Part shown: one piece after another, positions 25,353-33,771 of the stretch
How positions within the stretch are numbered: position 1 is the stretch's first letter
Layout: each line of letters starts with the position of its first letter
From: Acidobacteriota bacterium
Lineage (GTDB): Bacteria > Acidobacteriota > Terriglobia > Bryobacterales > Bryobacteraceae
Reading direction: 5' to 3'
NCBI GenBank assembly: GCA_025350695.1
Contig: JANXXI010000186.1
Span: forward strand, 1-64,000
Length of the DNA stretch: 64,000 nucleotides
The notes under the pieces: model-generated
Database searches by the model: none
The model's input: the letters and a program-made list of their open reading frames with translations, nothing else
What the model was told of the DNA's origin: nothing
Made by a program: the position numbers and the translations under genes

Positions 25353-26039
25353 TCAACTATCGAATTTGTAGCCGAGGCCACGGAGAGTGAGCAGGTATTG
25401 TGGATAGCGGGGGTTTTCTTCAAGCTTTTGACGAAGCCATGCCATGTGCACGTCAACGGTTCGTGTTTCCGGGGTTGCGTCATAGCCCCAGACATCACTC
25501 AACAATGTTTCTCTAGAAATAGTCTCGCCGCGATGTTCAATCAAATACTTCAGTAACTGATATTCCCGAGCGGAGAGAGTTACGCCGCTTCCGTCGCGCA
25601 ATACTTCGGCCTTGCGAAAGTCTACCTTTACCGAGCCGAATTGGTAGGCCATGAGAGTTTCCGATGGCTTGGCGACAGAGCGGCGCAGCAGTGCTTCGAT
25701 CCGCGCTAAGAGCTCCATCATGTCGAACGGCTTGGTGAGATAATCATCTGCTCCAATTTGTAGTCCAACCACTTTATCGACCACCTGATTGCGCGCGGTT
25801 AACATTAGCACCGGAGTCTGCACTCCACTTTGGCGTAACTTACGGCAGACGTCGAACCCGCTTTTCTTAGGCAGCATGACATCCAGCATGATCAAGTCGT
25901 AGGTTTGGGCCAGAGCTTGCTCCAGTCCGGATTCGCCGTCTTCGCGGGAGTCTACGTCGTAGCCTTCGCTCATCAACCGGTCACTCAGGGTCAATACCAG
26001 GCCCGGTTCGTCTTCCACCATTAGAATTCTCTGCTTCAT
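25353..26039 (-). CDS. OmpR-family response regulator
   Basis: Two-component transcription regulator of 228 residues. The receiver domain has the acidic pocket (EDE at 9-11), phosphoacceptor D53 in LIMLDVMLPKKSG, T/K residues (MLTARN, LTKPFD). The C-terminal winged helix ends GLGYKFDS, the OmpR/PhoB signature. It lies five bases after the histidine kinase gene, its evident partner. The operon begins with an ECF sigma factor gene. Confidence 0.95.
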   Translation of the reverse strand: MKQRILMVEDEPGLVLTLSDRLMSEGYDVDSREDGESGLEQALAQTYDLIMLDVMLPKKSGFDVCRKLRQSGVQTPVLMLTARNQVVDKVVGLQIGADDYLTKPFDMMELLARIEALLRRSVAKPSETLMAYQFGSVKVDFRKAEVLRDGSGVTLSAREYQLLKYLIEHRGETISRETLLSDVWGYDATPETRTVDVHMAWLRQKLEENPRYPQYLLTLRGLGYKFDS

Positions 26040-26044
26040 TTGAT

Positions 26045-27808
26045 TTAGCTCACCTGGGCAGCCGGCAACCTTAGCGTGAAAGTACTTCCTTGGCCGGGAA
26101 CAGAATGGACGTCAATCGCGCCGGAATGCGCCTCCATGATTCGCTTCACTAAGCTTAATCCAAGGCCAGTGCCGTGGATTTGATCTTCAATGGCCCTCTT
26201 GCCTCGATAGAAGGGTTCGAAGATGTGTGGCAGATCTTCCGGGCGGATACCCTGACCCCGATCTTCGACGCTAATTTCCAGCTGTGGTCCTTTACTCGAT
26301 TCCGAGGTTCTAGCCGTGACGCCAATCCACCCCGATTCATTGGCGTACTTCGCCGCATTGGTCAAAAGATTCTGCAAACAATGAGCTAGCGAATTCGGAT
26401 CGGCCAAGACGTGCGGCAATGCATCGGGCGCGTTAATTTCCACCCGGCAGCCACGCTCTTTCAAAGTCGCATCGCAGGAGGCCACAGCCCGTTGAATTAG
26501 AGCATTGACATCCACCGAGGTGAACTCGAATTGGGTTTTCCCTTTTTCAAGGCCGGCGAAGCTCATAATTTGCTCCACCATTTCCGACAGCCGTCTGCCT
26601 TCGTTGCGGATCAACGCGCCGTAGCGCCGTACTTGGCCTTCGCTTGTTACCAGCCCGTCGGCTAAATTATCACCCGCGGAACGGATCACGGTTAGTGGCG
26701 TGCGAAGCTCGTGCGAGACGCTCGCGACGAACTCCATTTGCTGATGCGCCATGCGTTGGGACTGCCTGGTTGCGGCAAGCAAGAGGGCCATGGTTCCACC
26801 CATCAACAATAGAATCGCCAAGCTTATCGCGGTATTGCGGTTCTTCACCGTGCCGGCGGCTTGGTCAATCGATCCGGCTCTGTGCCGAACCGAAATCAAC
26901 CATCGCCCACGTGGTTCGGGAGGTGGTTGGCCGTCGGGTGGCAGGCCTCGGAATTGTGCCGGACGGGGGCCGAAGCGGCCTGGATTTTCCGGGCGAATGT
27001 CGAACAGTGAGCCAGAGGCGTCGGCATACCCAAATTCTTCACTGTCGGCGGCGGCTGTCGTTTGGAAAATTACGTTTTTTGTGTTGTTGCGGTTGGCTAT
27101 TCTTAGCTCATAATCTTCCCCGAAGTGCCGTCCGGTTAACTCCGGAAAATATTCACGTCTCAGATAGTCGCGGTCCAGTTCAACAATTGTCCAACCCTGC
27201 AAGATTGCATTGCTCCAGATGGCCGATCCTAAATCCGGATCGGTTTCCACGATCAGCCTGGGGGCCGTGGCGGCCACAACTCCGCTTTCAAACCAATCGC
27301 GCGGTCCGCGGCCAGGCCCAGGGGGACGTGGACCTGGAGGCGGTTCTGCCGGTGGGGGTCGCCATTCGGCTTGATCCTTCATTTTAAGTAACGTTTGCGG
27401 CCACGCGATCTGCTGCCAGCTGTCGGCCTCCGCGTTATAGGTTTCCAGTTTGTCCGTCGCCCGCTCGCCGCCTGAAGTTCGGTAAATAGCTTTTACGATC
27501 CGCAGTTGATTGTTGTTGGTGGCCCATCTGCGATATCTGGGACCGTAATCCTCGCCGTCTTCACTGGTGACGATGGGGGCTAAAAGAAAAGTGTTGATGC
27601 GGAGTAGTTCAGAATTAAACTCACGGCTGAAGAGCGAAACGGATTCTTTGAGCTTTCTTTCGAGCCGTTCCTTTTCCGACAGGCTTAAATCACTGATCCA
27701 CCGGTACTGCAGAACCGCCAAAACCGGCAACAACAAAGCGAGCGCCCCGCCAAGCAGCAAGTGCAATTGGGGGCGGTTCCATTTGAAGTCAAAGTTTGGT
27801 GGCCACAT
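26045..27808 (-). CDS. Membrane sensor histidine kinase with proline-rich sensor region
   Basis: 587 residues: a first membrane helix (about 14-33), an extracytoplasmic region to about 330, a second helix (AISLAILLLMGGTMALLLAA), then HisKA with the phosphorylated histidine in SVSHELRTPLTVIR near residue 366. The ATPase domain has N-box LLTNAAKYA, G1 DRGQGI and G2 GTGLGLSLV. The sensor part contains two proline/arginine-rich stretches (PPPAEPPPGPRPPGPGRGP; GRFGPRPAQFRGLPPDGQP), uncommon in sensors and perhaps flexible linkers. It begins three bases after the sigma gene and precedes the response regulator. Confidence 0.93.
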   Translation of the reverse strand: MWPPNFDFKWNRPQLHLLLGGALALLLPVLAVLQYRWISDLSLSEKERLERKLKESVSLFSREFNSELLRINTFLLAPIVTSEDGEDYGPRYRRWATNNNQLRIVKAIYRTSGGERATDKLETYNAEADSWQQIAWPQTLLKMKDQAEWRPPPAEPPPGPRPPGPGRGPRDWFESGVVAATAPRLIVETDPDLGSAIWSNAILQGWTIVELDRDYLRREYFPELTGRHFGEDYELRIANRNNTKNVIFQTTAAADSEEFGYADASGSLFDIRPENPGRFGPRPAQFRGLPPDGQPPPEPRGRWLISVRHRAGSIDQAAGTVKNRNTAISLAILLLMGGTMALLLAATRQSQRMAHQQMEFVASVSHELRTPLTVIRSAGDNLADGLVTSEGQVRRYGALIRNEGRRLSEMVEQIMSFAGLEKGKTQFEFTSVDVNALIQRAVASCDATLKERGCRVEINAPDALPHVLADPNSLAHCLQNLLTNAAKYANESGWIGVTARTSESSKGPQLEISVEDRGQGIRPEDLPHIFEPFYRGKRAIEDQIHGTGLGLSLVKRIMEAHSGAIDVHSVPGQGSTFTLRLPAAQVS

Positions 27809-27811
27809 GAA

Positions 27812-28387
27812 TCAAGCGGCTACATGAGCCAGCCGCGTACGTAATGTAGTATACGCCCTGAACAACAACGCTTTGACCGTGGTCATTGAACATCCCATGG
27901 CATCGGCGATCTGCCAGTAATCTAACTCGTCGTATTTGTGCATCAGAACCGCAGCTTTTTGACGGTCTGGCAGGGTACCAATGGCTTGCTTGATTTCTTC
28001 CATGTATTCGCGCTTCAGCATGTTCTGATGCACGCTGGGAGTGCGGTCAGCCATTTGCCGGCGAAGGCCAAGCAGTGTGACGGCATCGAGGCTTTCCTGC
28101 ATGCGTTCATGCTTCTTATCGCGCAGCCAGTTCAAGGCCAGGTTGGTGGCAATACGGTACAACCAAGTAGTGAATTTCGCAGACGGCTTGTAGTTTTCGC
28201 GGGAGCAGTAAACCCGCAGGAATACTTCTTGCGCCAACTCTTCGGCAACGGCGTGGTTGTGAACCATGCGATAGAGGAAATGTACGAGTGGCGTGCGATG
28301 CCGTTCCAGAAGGTTTTCAAAGCAGCGTATGTCCCCTCCCTTCACGCGGAGCATCAAATCGCTGTCCATTTCAATAGCTGGCGTCAT
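27812..28387 (-). CDS. ECF-family RNA polymerase sigma factor (paralog of the gene at 264)
   Basis: 191 residues with region 2 AEELAQEVFLRVYCSRENYKP and KFTTWLYRIATNLALNWLRD, and region 4 YWQIADAMGCSMTTVKALLF. It shares most residues with the sigma factor at 264-911. That copy is followed by an anti-sigma gene. This one is followed, three bases on, by a histidine kinase and then a response regulator, so the three form one operon. AGGAGA precedes the ATG by about ten bases. No anti-sigma gene is adjacent. Confidence 0.92.
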   Translation of the reverse strand: MTPAIEMDSDLMLRVKGGDIRCFENLLERHRTPLVHFLYRMVHNHAVAEELAQEVFLRVYCSRENYKPSAKFTTWLYRIATNLALNWLRDKKHERMQESLDAVTLLGLRRQMADRTPSVHQNMLKREYMEEIKQAIGTLPDRQKAAVLMHKYDELDYWQIADAMGCSMTTVKALLFRAYTTLRTRLAHVAA

Positions 28388-28504
28388 AGTTGCCGTTGTC
28401 TCCTATGACTATGAGACGACATTTTTCGCTGTAGGGGGGTAAAAACGAGGCTAAAGTATTGTAATGAGTGTTAAGGGTAAGGTAGGAAGAATTCAACTGA
28501 AACA

Positions 28505-28538
28505 AAACAAAGAAAAAGGCCGCCCGTTAGGCGGCCTT
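28505..28538 (-). terminator. Rho-independent terminator after the cold-shock gene
   Basis: On the minus strand GGCCGCC-TAAC-GGGCGGCC forms a tight hairpin (arms at 28518-28524 and 28530-28536 on the plus strand) followed by TTTTTCTTTGTTTTG. It ends the cold-shock transcript. Confidence 0.9.
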
Positions 28539-28575
28539 CTCTATCCTCGATTACGAAGCCTTCCTGGTGAGGAAA

Positions 28576-28779
28576 TTAGGCTTTCGTGACGTTCTCAGCC
28601 TGCAGGCCTTTAGGGCCCGTCTTGACCTCGAACTCTACTTCCAATCCTTCCTCGAGGGTACGATATCCATTCATCTGGATCGCGCTAAAGTGCACGAACA
28701 CATCTTCTCCAGTTGACCGCTGAATGAAGCCATAGCCCTTCGCGGCATTAAACCATTTCACGACGCCTTTTTCTCTCAC
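28576..28779 (-). CDS. csp: Cold-shock protein, CspA family
   Basis: 67-residue single cold-shock domain that binds single-stranded nucleic acid. RNA-binding motifs RNP1 KGYGFIQ and RNP2 VFVHF are intact. GTG at 28779 is chosen because it gives the standard N-terminus ([14 protein letters not shown]) and has GAGGAG about ten bases upstream. The frame is open further up to 28851, but that part reads as leader. The following terminator and upstream hairpin suit a self-contained, leader-regulated csp gene. Confidence 0.95.
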   Translation of the reverse strand: MREKGVVKWFNAAKGYGFIQRSTGEDVFVHFSAIQMNGYRTLEEGLEVEFEVKTGPKGLQAENVTKA

Positions 28780-28807
28780 TACTAAAATCTCCTCAACATA
28801 ACTCGAA

Positions 28808-28840
28808 CGCTGCTTTCGGGAACGATCAGTTCCGTAAGCG
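28808..28840 (-). promoter_or_regulatory. Hairpin in the 5' leader of the cold-shock gene
   Basis: GGAAC (28819-28823) pairs with GTTCC (28829-28833), enclosed by CGCT (28808-28811) and AGCG (28837-28840). It lies in the leader about 20 bases before the ribosome-binding site. Leaders of csp mRNAs often fold to control translation with temperature. That role here is inferred. Confidence 0.4.
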
Positions 28841-28843
28841 AGC

Positions 28844-28869
28844 AACTGCAATTGCGATGAACTGCAATT
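28844..28869. repeat. Two direct copies of a 10-base motif upstream of csp
   Basis: AACTGCAATT occurs at 28844-28853 and 28860-28869, spaced 16 bases apart. The first copy overlaps a small palindrome GCAATTGC. Possible protein-binding sites. Confidence 0.35.
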
Positions 28870-29096
28870 TGATTGTCTCAGATTCGGGTGGTGATCGGCA
28901 AACGCTTGTTGTTGGCAAGGAGAAAGATCAGAGCTTTCTGTTGGCTAAGGTCGTTATACAGCCCAGATGGTGAACAGTCCCAGGATGGGTTTGAGCCACA
29001 ATCGGAATAGTTCGGCCCGTCCGTTGGCGGCGCCAGCTACGTGATGCCTGTGGAACACCAAAATGCCATGGGGAAAAAATACTGCCAGTCTGTCCT
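28870..29096. other. Intergenic stretch without a recognisable gene
   Basis: Between the cold-shock leader and the eroded gene that follows. Short open stretches exist in several frames, but none has a ribosome-binding site, start and coding character together. It may contain the lost 5' part of the eroded gene at 29097. Confidence 0.5.
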
Positions 29097-29639
29097 ATGG
29101 ATACTGTGCGCATCGGTGGATTTTGGCTTGAGCATTTCGACGCCGCGAAGGTGGATCCGAGTCTGGCCCATGCTTGTTAGCAAGCTGCGGTGCGGGTCTT
29201 CGGCGCAGTGGTCTTGCCTTTGCCTGACGTAACAGTCAGGCAGTATCTAAATGAAGCGCCCACCGCTTGGAGCACTTCGCAGGGAAGCGCGTATTACCCA
29301 TATGTACACTCGCTCGGCGGTGTCAGCCTCTTTGACTTTCGAGACTTTGATCCCGCACAGTACTCGAACGTGTTTCCGAACAGTACGTGGAGGGAATTCG
29401 TTACTTACCGTTCGGAATGGAGAGAGGCGGTGTGGATTGAAATAGATGTTTCACAACTCGGAGGGGCGTTCATATCAGGTGCAGCCGTTCCCGCTCGATG
29501 GAACGCCGGGAGGGTTGGTAATATAATGCCAAAAATAGAAGCGGCACACTTGGGGCCACTGCCTTGCGCCGCGTTTAGAGAAGCATTTCTCGTCCGCGAA
29601 GGCGTTGACACGTTGTCGCCGATTGTATTCTCCTGCTAA
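29097..29639 (+). pseudogene. Eroded gene of unrecognised family
   Basis: From an ATG at 29097 the frame reads MDTVRIGGFWLEHFDAAKV, meets a TAG at 29178-29180 (one change from CAG), and continues open to 29639. The downstream part has coding character, for example RQYLNEAPTAWSTSQG, WREFVTYRSEWREAVWIEID and MPKIEAAHLGPLPCAAF. A GTG at 29190 could start the 149-residue remainder, but no ribosome-binding site supports it. The family is not recognised. The single stop could also be a sequencing error or the remainder a short real gene. Confidence 0.45.
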
Positions 29640-29758
29640 CTTACCTAAGGCCGCTAAGCCCAACGGCTAAGCTCAGGGTCGAGATCTTCACCGAAAGCTC
29701 AAAGCCTACCCAATGACGGGGCGAACGCCTTCCAGACCGACGCTGCTACCATGGATAA

Positions 29759-30742
29759 ATGTCTAATCGAACCATGATGGCGATCCAAGTAGCCGAATGC
29801 GGCGGTCCTGAAAAATTGCAATTGGCGGAAATCCCCGTTCCGCAACCTGGCCCCGGTCAAGCGCTCGTCAAAATCGCCAACATTGGCGTCAACTTCATCG
29901 ACATCTATTTCCGCACAGGTCTGTATAAAGCCGATCTGCCGTTCACTCCGGGAATGGAAGCTTCCGGCGTCGTGGAAGCAGTTGGTGAAGGGGTCCGGGA
30001 CGTTTCGGTGGGCGATCGCGTGGCGTACGCCATGCAACGCGGCGCTTATGCCGAATTCGCGGTTGTACCTGCCTGGCAGCTGGTGAAGATTCCCAGCAAC
30101 GTCGGATTCGATCTTGCCGCCGCGGCGATGCTCCAGGGCATGACAGCCCACTATTTAACGCACTCCACGTTTCCACTTTCGGCTGGTCACACGGCGCTAA
30201 TTCACGCGGCTGCCGGTGGCGCTGGTCAGCTAACCGTTCAGATGGCCAAGATGCGTGGCGCGAGGGTGATCGGCACCGTCGGCTCTGCTGCCAAAGTTGA
30301 ACAAGCCAAGGCGGCCGGCGCCGATCATGTGATTCTTTATAACGAGCAGGATTTTGCCGCCGAAGCCAAAGCGTTGACGGGCGGTAAAGGTGTCGATGTA
30401 GTTTATGATTCCGTCGGCGCCTCCACTTTCCAAAAGAGCCTTGATAGCTTGCGCCCTCGGGGAATGATGGTTACTTTCGGAAATGCTAGTGGCCCGGTGC
30501 CTGCCGTGGAACCCCTTCTGCTTAATTCCAAGGGTTCGCTATTCCTGACTCGCCCCACGCTCGCCCATCATTGCGCCGACAAGGTGGAACTCAACTGGCG
30601 CGCCGGTGACGTGCTCGGTTGGATTGCCGGCGGAAAGTTGAAAGTTCATATTGGCGGAACCTATAGCTTGAAGGAAGTCGGGCAAGCACACATCGATCTG
30701 GCGAGCCGTAAGACAACAGGAAAGTTGCTCCTGTCGCTCTAG
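29759..30742 (+). CDS. qor: Quinone oxidoreductase-like NADPH dehydrogenase (MDR family)
   Basis: 327-residue zinc-free medium-chain dehydrogenase/reductase. The GroES-like domain (IGVNFIDIYFRTGLY, PFTPGMEASGVVEAVGEGV) precedes a Rossmann domain with ALIHAAAGGAGQLTVQMAK and VVYDSVGASTF. These are the signatures of NADPH:quinone reductase. An early ATG at 29759 is taken. The Met at 29774 is also possible, and no clear ribosome-binding site decides. It lies 12 bases before the Xaa-Pro peptidase gene. Confidence 0.9.
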   Translation: MSNRTMMAIQVAECGGPEKLQLAEIPVPQPGPGQALVKIANIGVNFIDIYFRTGLYKADLPFTPGMEASGVVEAVGEGVRDVSVGDRVAYAMQRGAYAEFAVVPAWQLVKIPSNVGFDLAAAAMLQGMTAHYLTHSTFPLSAGHTALIHAAAGGAGQLTVQMAKMRGARVIGTVGSAAKVEQAKAAGADHVILYNEQDFAAEAKALTGGKGVDVVYDSVGASTFQKSLDSLRPRGMMVTFGNASGPVPAVEPLLLNSKGSLFLTRPTLAHHCADKVELNWRAGDVLGWIAGGKLKVHIGGTYSLKEVGQAHIDLASRKTTGKLLLSL

Positions 30743-30754
30743 TCCAGGCCGAAC

Positions 30755-31807
30755 ATGCCGCATCTATTGACGTCAATTCTCTCCGCTAAGCACTGGGACG
30801 CCGCCGTTATTACGTCGCTTCCAAACGTGCGTTACCTCACAGGGTTCACCGGAAGCAATGCCATTGTGCTGGTGTTGCCAGACCAACTGATTCTGTTTAC
30901 CGATCCGCGCTATACGATCCAAGCCGGCCAGGAATTCCCAGGGCGCACACGGATCGTCAAGGGTCCACTTGAAAACGCATTGAAGAAGTGGCTAAGCCGC
31001 ATGGGTTTCGTTGCCTTTGAAAATGAGACTATTCGGTACCAATCGCAAATCGCTGTCGCCTCCTTGCTTCCCAAACGAGCGAAGATGGAAGGCATGGGGC
31101 CTCTAATCGAAGAGCTGCGCATGATCAAGCGTCCTGATGAGATCGCCAACATTCGCAAAGCTGTTACGATCAACTCACAAGCCTTTGACATAGCAATGAA
31201 ACGATTCAAACCGGGCGTGACAGAGCGCGACCTAGCTGCGGAAATCGAATACCAAATGCGCAGGATGGGCGCCGAAAAGCCGGCATTCGATACGATCGTC
31301 GCCTTCGGGCAACATTCCGCTTTGCCTCACGCCCGTCCGCGGGATGTGAAAATCGACGGCAATGGGCTATTATTAATAGATATGGGTGCATTTTGGGCTG
31401 GTTATGCGAGTGATATGACTCGTATGGCTCACCTGGGCCGCCCTCCGCAAAGGACCAAAGCCCATTACAGGGCGGTGCTTGAGGCGCTTGAAGCTGCTGA
31501 AGCATCGGTAAAACCCGGGGTCGCCGCAAAAAAGGTGGACGCCGTTGCTCGACAAGTATTGCAAACCCACGGAATGGATAAATTATTTACGCACTCCACG
31601 GGACACGGTCTGGGGTTGGAAATTCATGAACCACCGCGTGTTGGCCGGAAAATGAATACAAAACTTTGCGCCGGTATGACGATCACTATCGAACCGGGTG
31701 CGTATTTACAGGGCGAACAAGGTGTCCGCATTGAAGACACAATTCTTGTTACTGAAAACGGTGCGGAGATTTTGACCCCCACTTCAAAAGATATGCTCGT
31801 CCTGTGA
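30755..31807 (+). CDS. Xaa-Pro aminopeptidase/dipeptidase, M24 family
   Basis: Cleaves peptides before or after proline using two metal ions. An N-terminal creatinase-like domain (residues about 8-125, NVRYLTGFTGSNAIVL) is followed by the pita-bread catalytic domain. Metal ligands are visible in LLIDMGAFWAGYASDMTR (two Asp), STGHGLGLEIHE (His), TIEPGAYL (Glu) and GVRIEDTILV (Glu). At 350 residues it matches bacterial PepQ/YpdF-like enzymes. The accBC genes follow, and their order suggests shared transcription is possible. Confidence 0.93.
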   Translation: MPHLLTSILSAKHWDAAVITSLPNVRYLTGFTGSNAIVLVLPDQLILFTDPRYTIQAGQEFPGRTRIVKGPLENALKKWLSRMGFVAFENETIRYQSQIAVASLLPKRAKMEGMGPLIEELRMIKRPDEIANIRKAVTINSQAFDIAMKRFKPGVTERDLAAEIEYQMRRMGAEKPAFDTIVAFGQHSALPHARPRDVKIDGNGLLLIDMGAFWAGYASDMTRMAHLGRPPQRTKAHYRAVLEALEAAEASVKPGVAAKKVDAVARQVLQTHGMDKLFTHSTGHGLGLEIHEPPRVGRKMNTKLCAGMTITIEPGAYLQGEQGVRIEDTILVTENGAEILTPTSKDMLVL

Positions 31808-31827
31808 GATTTGAAGATCAAACTAGC

Positions 31828-31858
31828 ATGACATTTACTACCAGATTTGGAGTAGAAT
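31828..31858 (+). promoter_or_regulatory. Possible sigma-70-type promoter for accB-accC
   Basis: ATGACA (31828-31833) and TAGAAT (31853-31858) resemble -35 and -10 boxes with a long 19-base spacer. The accB ATG is only 13 bases past the -10 box, implying a very short leader. Confidence 0.25.
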
Positions 31859-31871
31859 CGGACATTCAAGG

Positions 31872-32354
31872 ATGAACATCCAAGAGATTCGCGAATTAAT
31901 TCAGACATTACTCGACAGCGGTATTGCCGAGTTGGAAGTCCAGCGGGGCGAGGATCGCGTAAAGATCAAGCGAGGTGGCGTATCGCAGGAGGTTTATGTT
32001 CCGCAGGCTGCGACTGCGCAGCCAATGGTTATGACCGCCGCGCCTGATTTCTATCAAACCGCCGGCGCACCGCCACCTCTATCCGCGCCATCGCCCGCGC
32101 CAATGGACGAAGGGCTAACGCCGATCAAATCGCCGATTGTCGGCACCTTCTATTCGTCGCCATCGCCCGACAGCCCTAAGTTTGCAAACGTCGGCGAGGT
32201 GATCAAGCCTGGGCAAGTTTTGTGTATCGTCGAATCGATGAAGCTGATGAACGAAATTGAGGCGGAGATCGGTGGTACGGTCGTGAAGTGTTTGGTGGAG
32301 AACGGCAGCCCCGTGGAATATGGCCAAACCATGTTCCTCGTCAAGCCGCATTGA
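31872..32354 (+). CDS. accB: Biotin carboxyl carrier protein of acetyl-CoA carboxylase
   Basis: 160 residues: an N-terminal helical segment ([21 protein letters not shown]), a Pro/Ala-rich linker (about 50-82), and the biotinyl domain with the biotin lysine in [15 protein letters not shown]. Alanine of the common AMKM/EAMKLMNEI motif is serine, as in some other lineages. It carries carboxybiotin between AccC and the carboxyltransferase for fatty-acid synthesis. The accC gene follows after 13 bases. BirA at 22770 should biotinylate it. Confidence 0.96.
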   Translation: MNIQEIRELIQTLLDSGIAELEVQRGEDRVKIKRGGVSQEVYVPQAATAQPMVMTAAPDFYQTAGAPPPLSAPSPAPMDEGLTPIKSPIVGTFYSSPSPDSPKFANVGEVIKPGQVLCIVESMKLMNEIEAEIGGTVVKCLVENGSPVEYGQTMFLVKPH

Positions 32355-32367
32355 GGCCCCTTCAACG

Positions 32368-33711
32368 ATGTTTCGTAAAATTCTGATTGCCAATCGCGGG
32401 GAAATCGCCCTGCGCGTAATTTGCGCCGCGAAGGAACTGGGCATCAAAACAGTCGCCGTCTATTCGGAAGCGGACCGCCATAGTTTGCACGTTCGTTTCG
32501 CCGACGAAGCCGTTTGCATTGGCCCCGCCAAGAGCGCCCGCAGCTACCTGGATATTCCTAGTGTGATAAGCGCCGCGGAAATCACCAATGTGGACGCCAT
32601 CCATCCTGGATATGGCTTCCTTAGCGAGAATGCCGATTTCGGAGAAGTCTGCGAAACTAGCGGCATAAAATTCATTGGCCCTAAGCCCGACGTTGTGCGC
32701 GCGATGGGCTTCAAACAACATGCTCGCACCGCGATGAGGAAGGCTGGCATTCCCATTCTTCCCGGCAGCGAAGGCATTTTGAAGAGTCCGGAAGAGGCGG
32801 TTGAGATCGCCAGTAAGATTGGTTATCCAGTCATATTGAAAGCTTCTGCTGGTGGTGGTGGCCGCGGCATGAGAGTGGTGCAAACGCCGGACGAATTACC
32901 TTCGCTGTTGGCTTCCGCTCAATCAGAAGCGGGTGCAGCGTTTTCCTGCCCCGATGTTTACCTCGAAAAATATGTAGGCAAGCCGCGTCACATCGAATTT
33001 CAAATTTTGGCTGATCAGCATGGCAAGGTGGAGGTGCTTGGCGAGCGCGAATGCTCCATTCAGAGGCGCCACCAGAAGTTGATTGAAGAATCGCCCTCGC
33101 TGAAGGTCACGCCGGAATTGCGCGAACGCTTAGGCAACACATTGAAGAAGGCCATGGCTGACGTTGGTTATACCAACGCCGGCACTGTCGAATTCCTAAT
33201 GGATGAGGACGGCAGCCTTTACTTTATTGAAGTGAACGCCCGCGTGCAGGTGGAACATCCAGTTACAGAATTCGTCACCGGAGTGGACATCGTCAAGAGT
33301 CAAATCCTAATCGCCATGGGCGAGCCTTTGTCGAACGTTTTGTCCGGCCCGGTTACAATGACCGGACATGCCATTGAATGCCGCATCAACGCGGAAAATC
33401 CCGTAACGTTCACGCCTTCACCAGGCCGCATCACCGGCTTGAATCTGCCTGGCGGCATTGGCGTGCGCGTTGACACAGCTGCCTATACCGATTGTGTAAT
33501 CCCGCCCTATTACGATTCGCTGGTCGCCAAATTGATTGTTCATGGAAAGGATCGCCCAGAGGCTATGGCCCGTATGCGCCGCGCGCTTGATACCTTTGTG
33601 GTGGAGGGCATTCATACCTCAATTCCCTTGCATCAACGCATCTTCGCGGATGAGCAGTTCCAGGCAGGCGATTTCGATACCGGATTCATTGCCCGTTTCC
33701 TGGCAAAATAA
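32368..33711 (+). CDS. accC: Biotin carboxylase subunit of acetyl-CoA carboxylase
   Basis: ATP-grasp enzyme that carboxylates the biotin on AccB. The 447 residues start at the ATG at 32368 with [17 protein letters not shown]. The glycine-rich ATP loop [28 protein letters not shown], and the catalytic stretch [16 protein letters not shown] are intact. Length is normal. The two carboxyltransferase genes (accA, accD) are not in the window. Confidence 0.97.
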   Translation: MFRKILIANRGEIALRVICAAKELGIKTVAVYSEADRHSLHVRFADEAVCIGPAKSARSYLDIPSVISAAEITNVDAIHPGYGFLSENADFGEVCETSGIKFIGPKPDVVRAMGFKQHARTAMRKAGIPILPGSEGILKSPEEAVEIASKIGYPVILKASAGGGGRGMRVVQTPDELPSLLASAQSEAGAAFSCPDVYLEKYVGKPRHIEFQILADQHGKVEVLGERECSIQRRHQKLIEESPSLKVTPELRERLGNTLKKAMADVGYTNAGTVEFLMDEDGSLYFIEVNARVQVEHPVTEFVTGVDIVKSQILIAMGEPLSNVLSGPVTMTGHAIECRINAENPVTFTPSPGRITGLNLPGGIGVRVDTAAYTDCVIPPYYDSLVAKLIVHGKDRPEAMARMRRALDTFVVEGIHTSIPLHQRIFADEQFQAGDFDTGFIARFLAK

Positions 33712-33771
33712 GACTCGGTCGCGCGCTGAAATCCGCTACACTCTCTGTCTACCAATCTATTGGAGGAAATC

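Noticed and set aside
26644-27387. 247-codon plus-strand frame opposite the histidine kinase
   Set aside because: The kinase frame shows every expected motif. The reverse frame is arginine- and proline-rich by composition.
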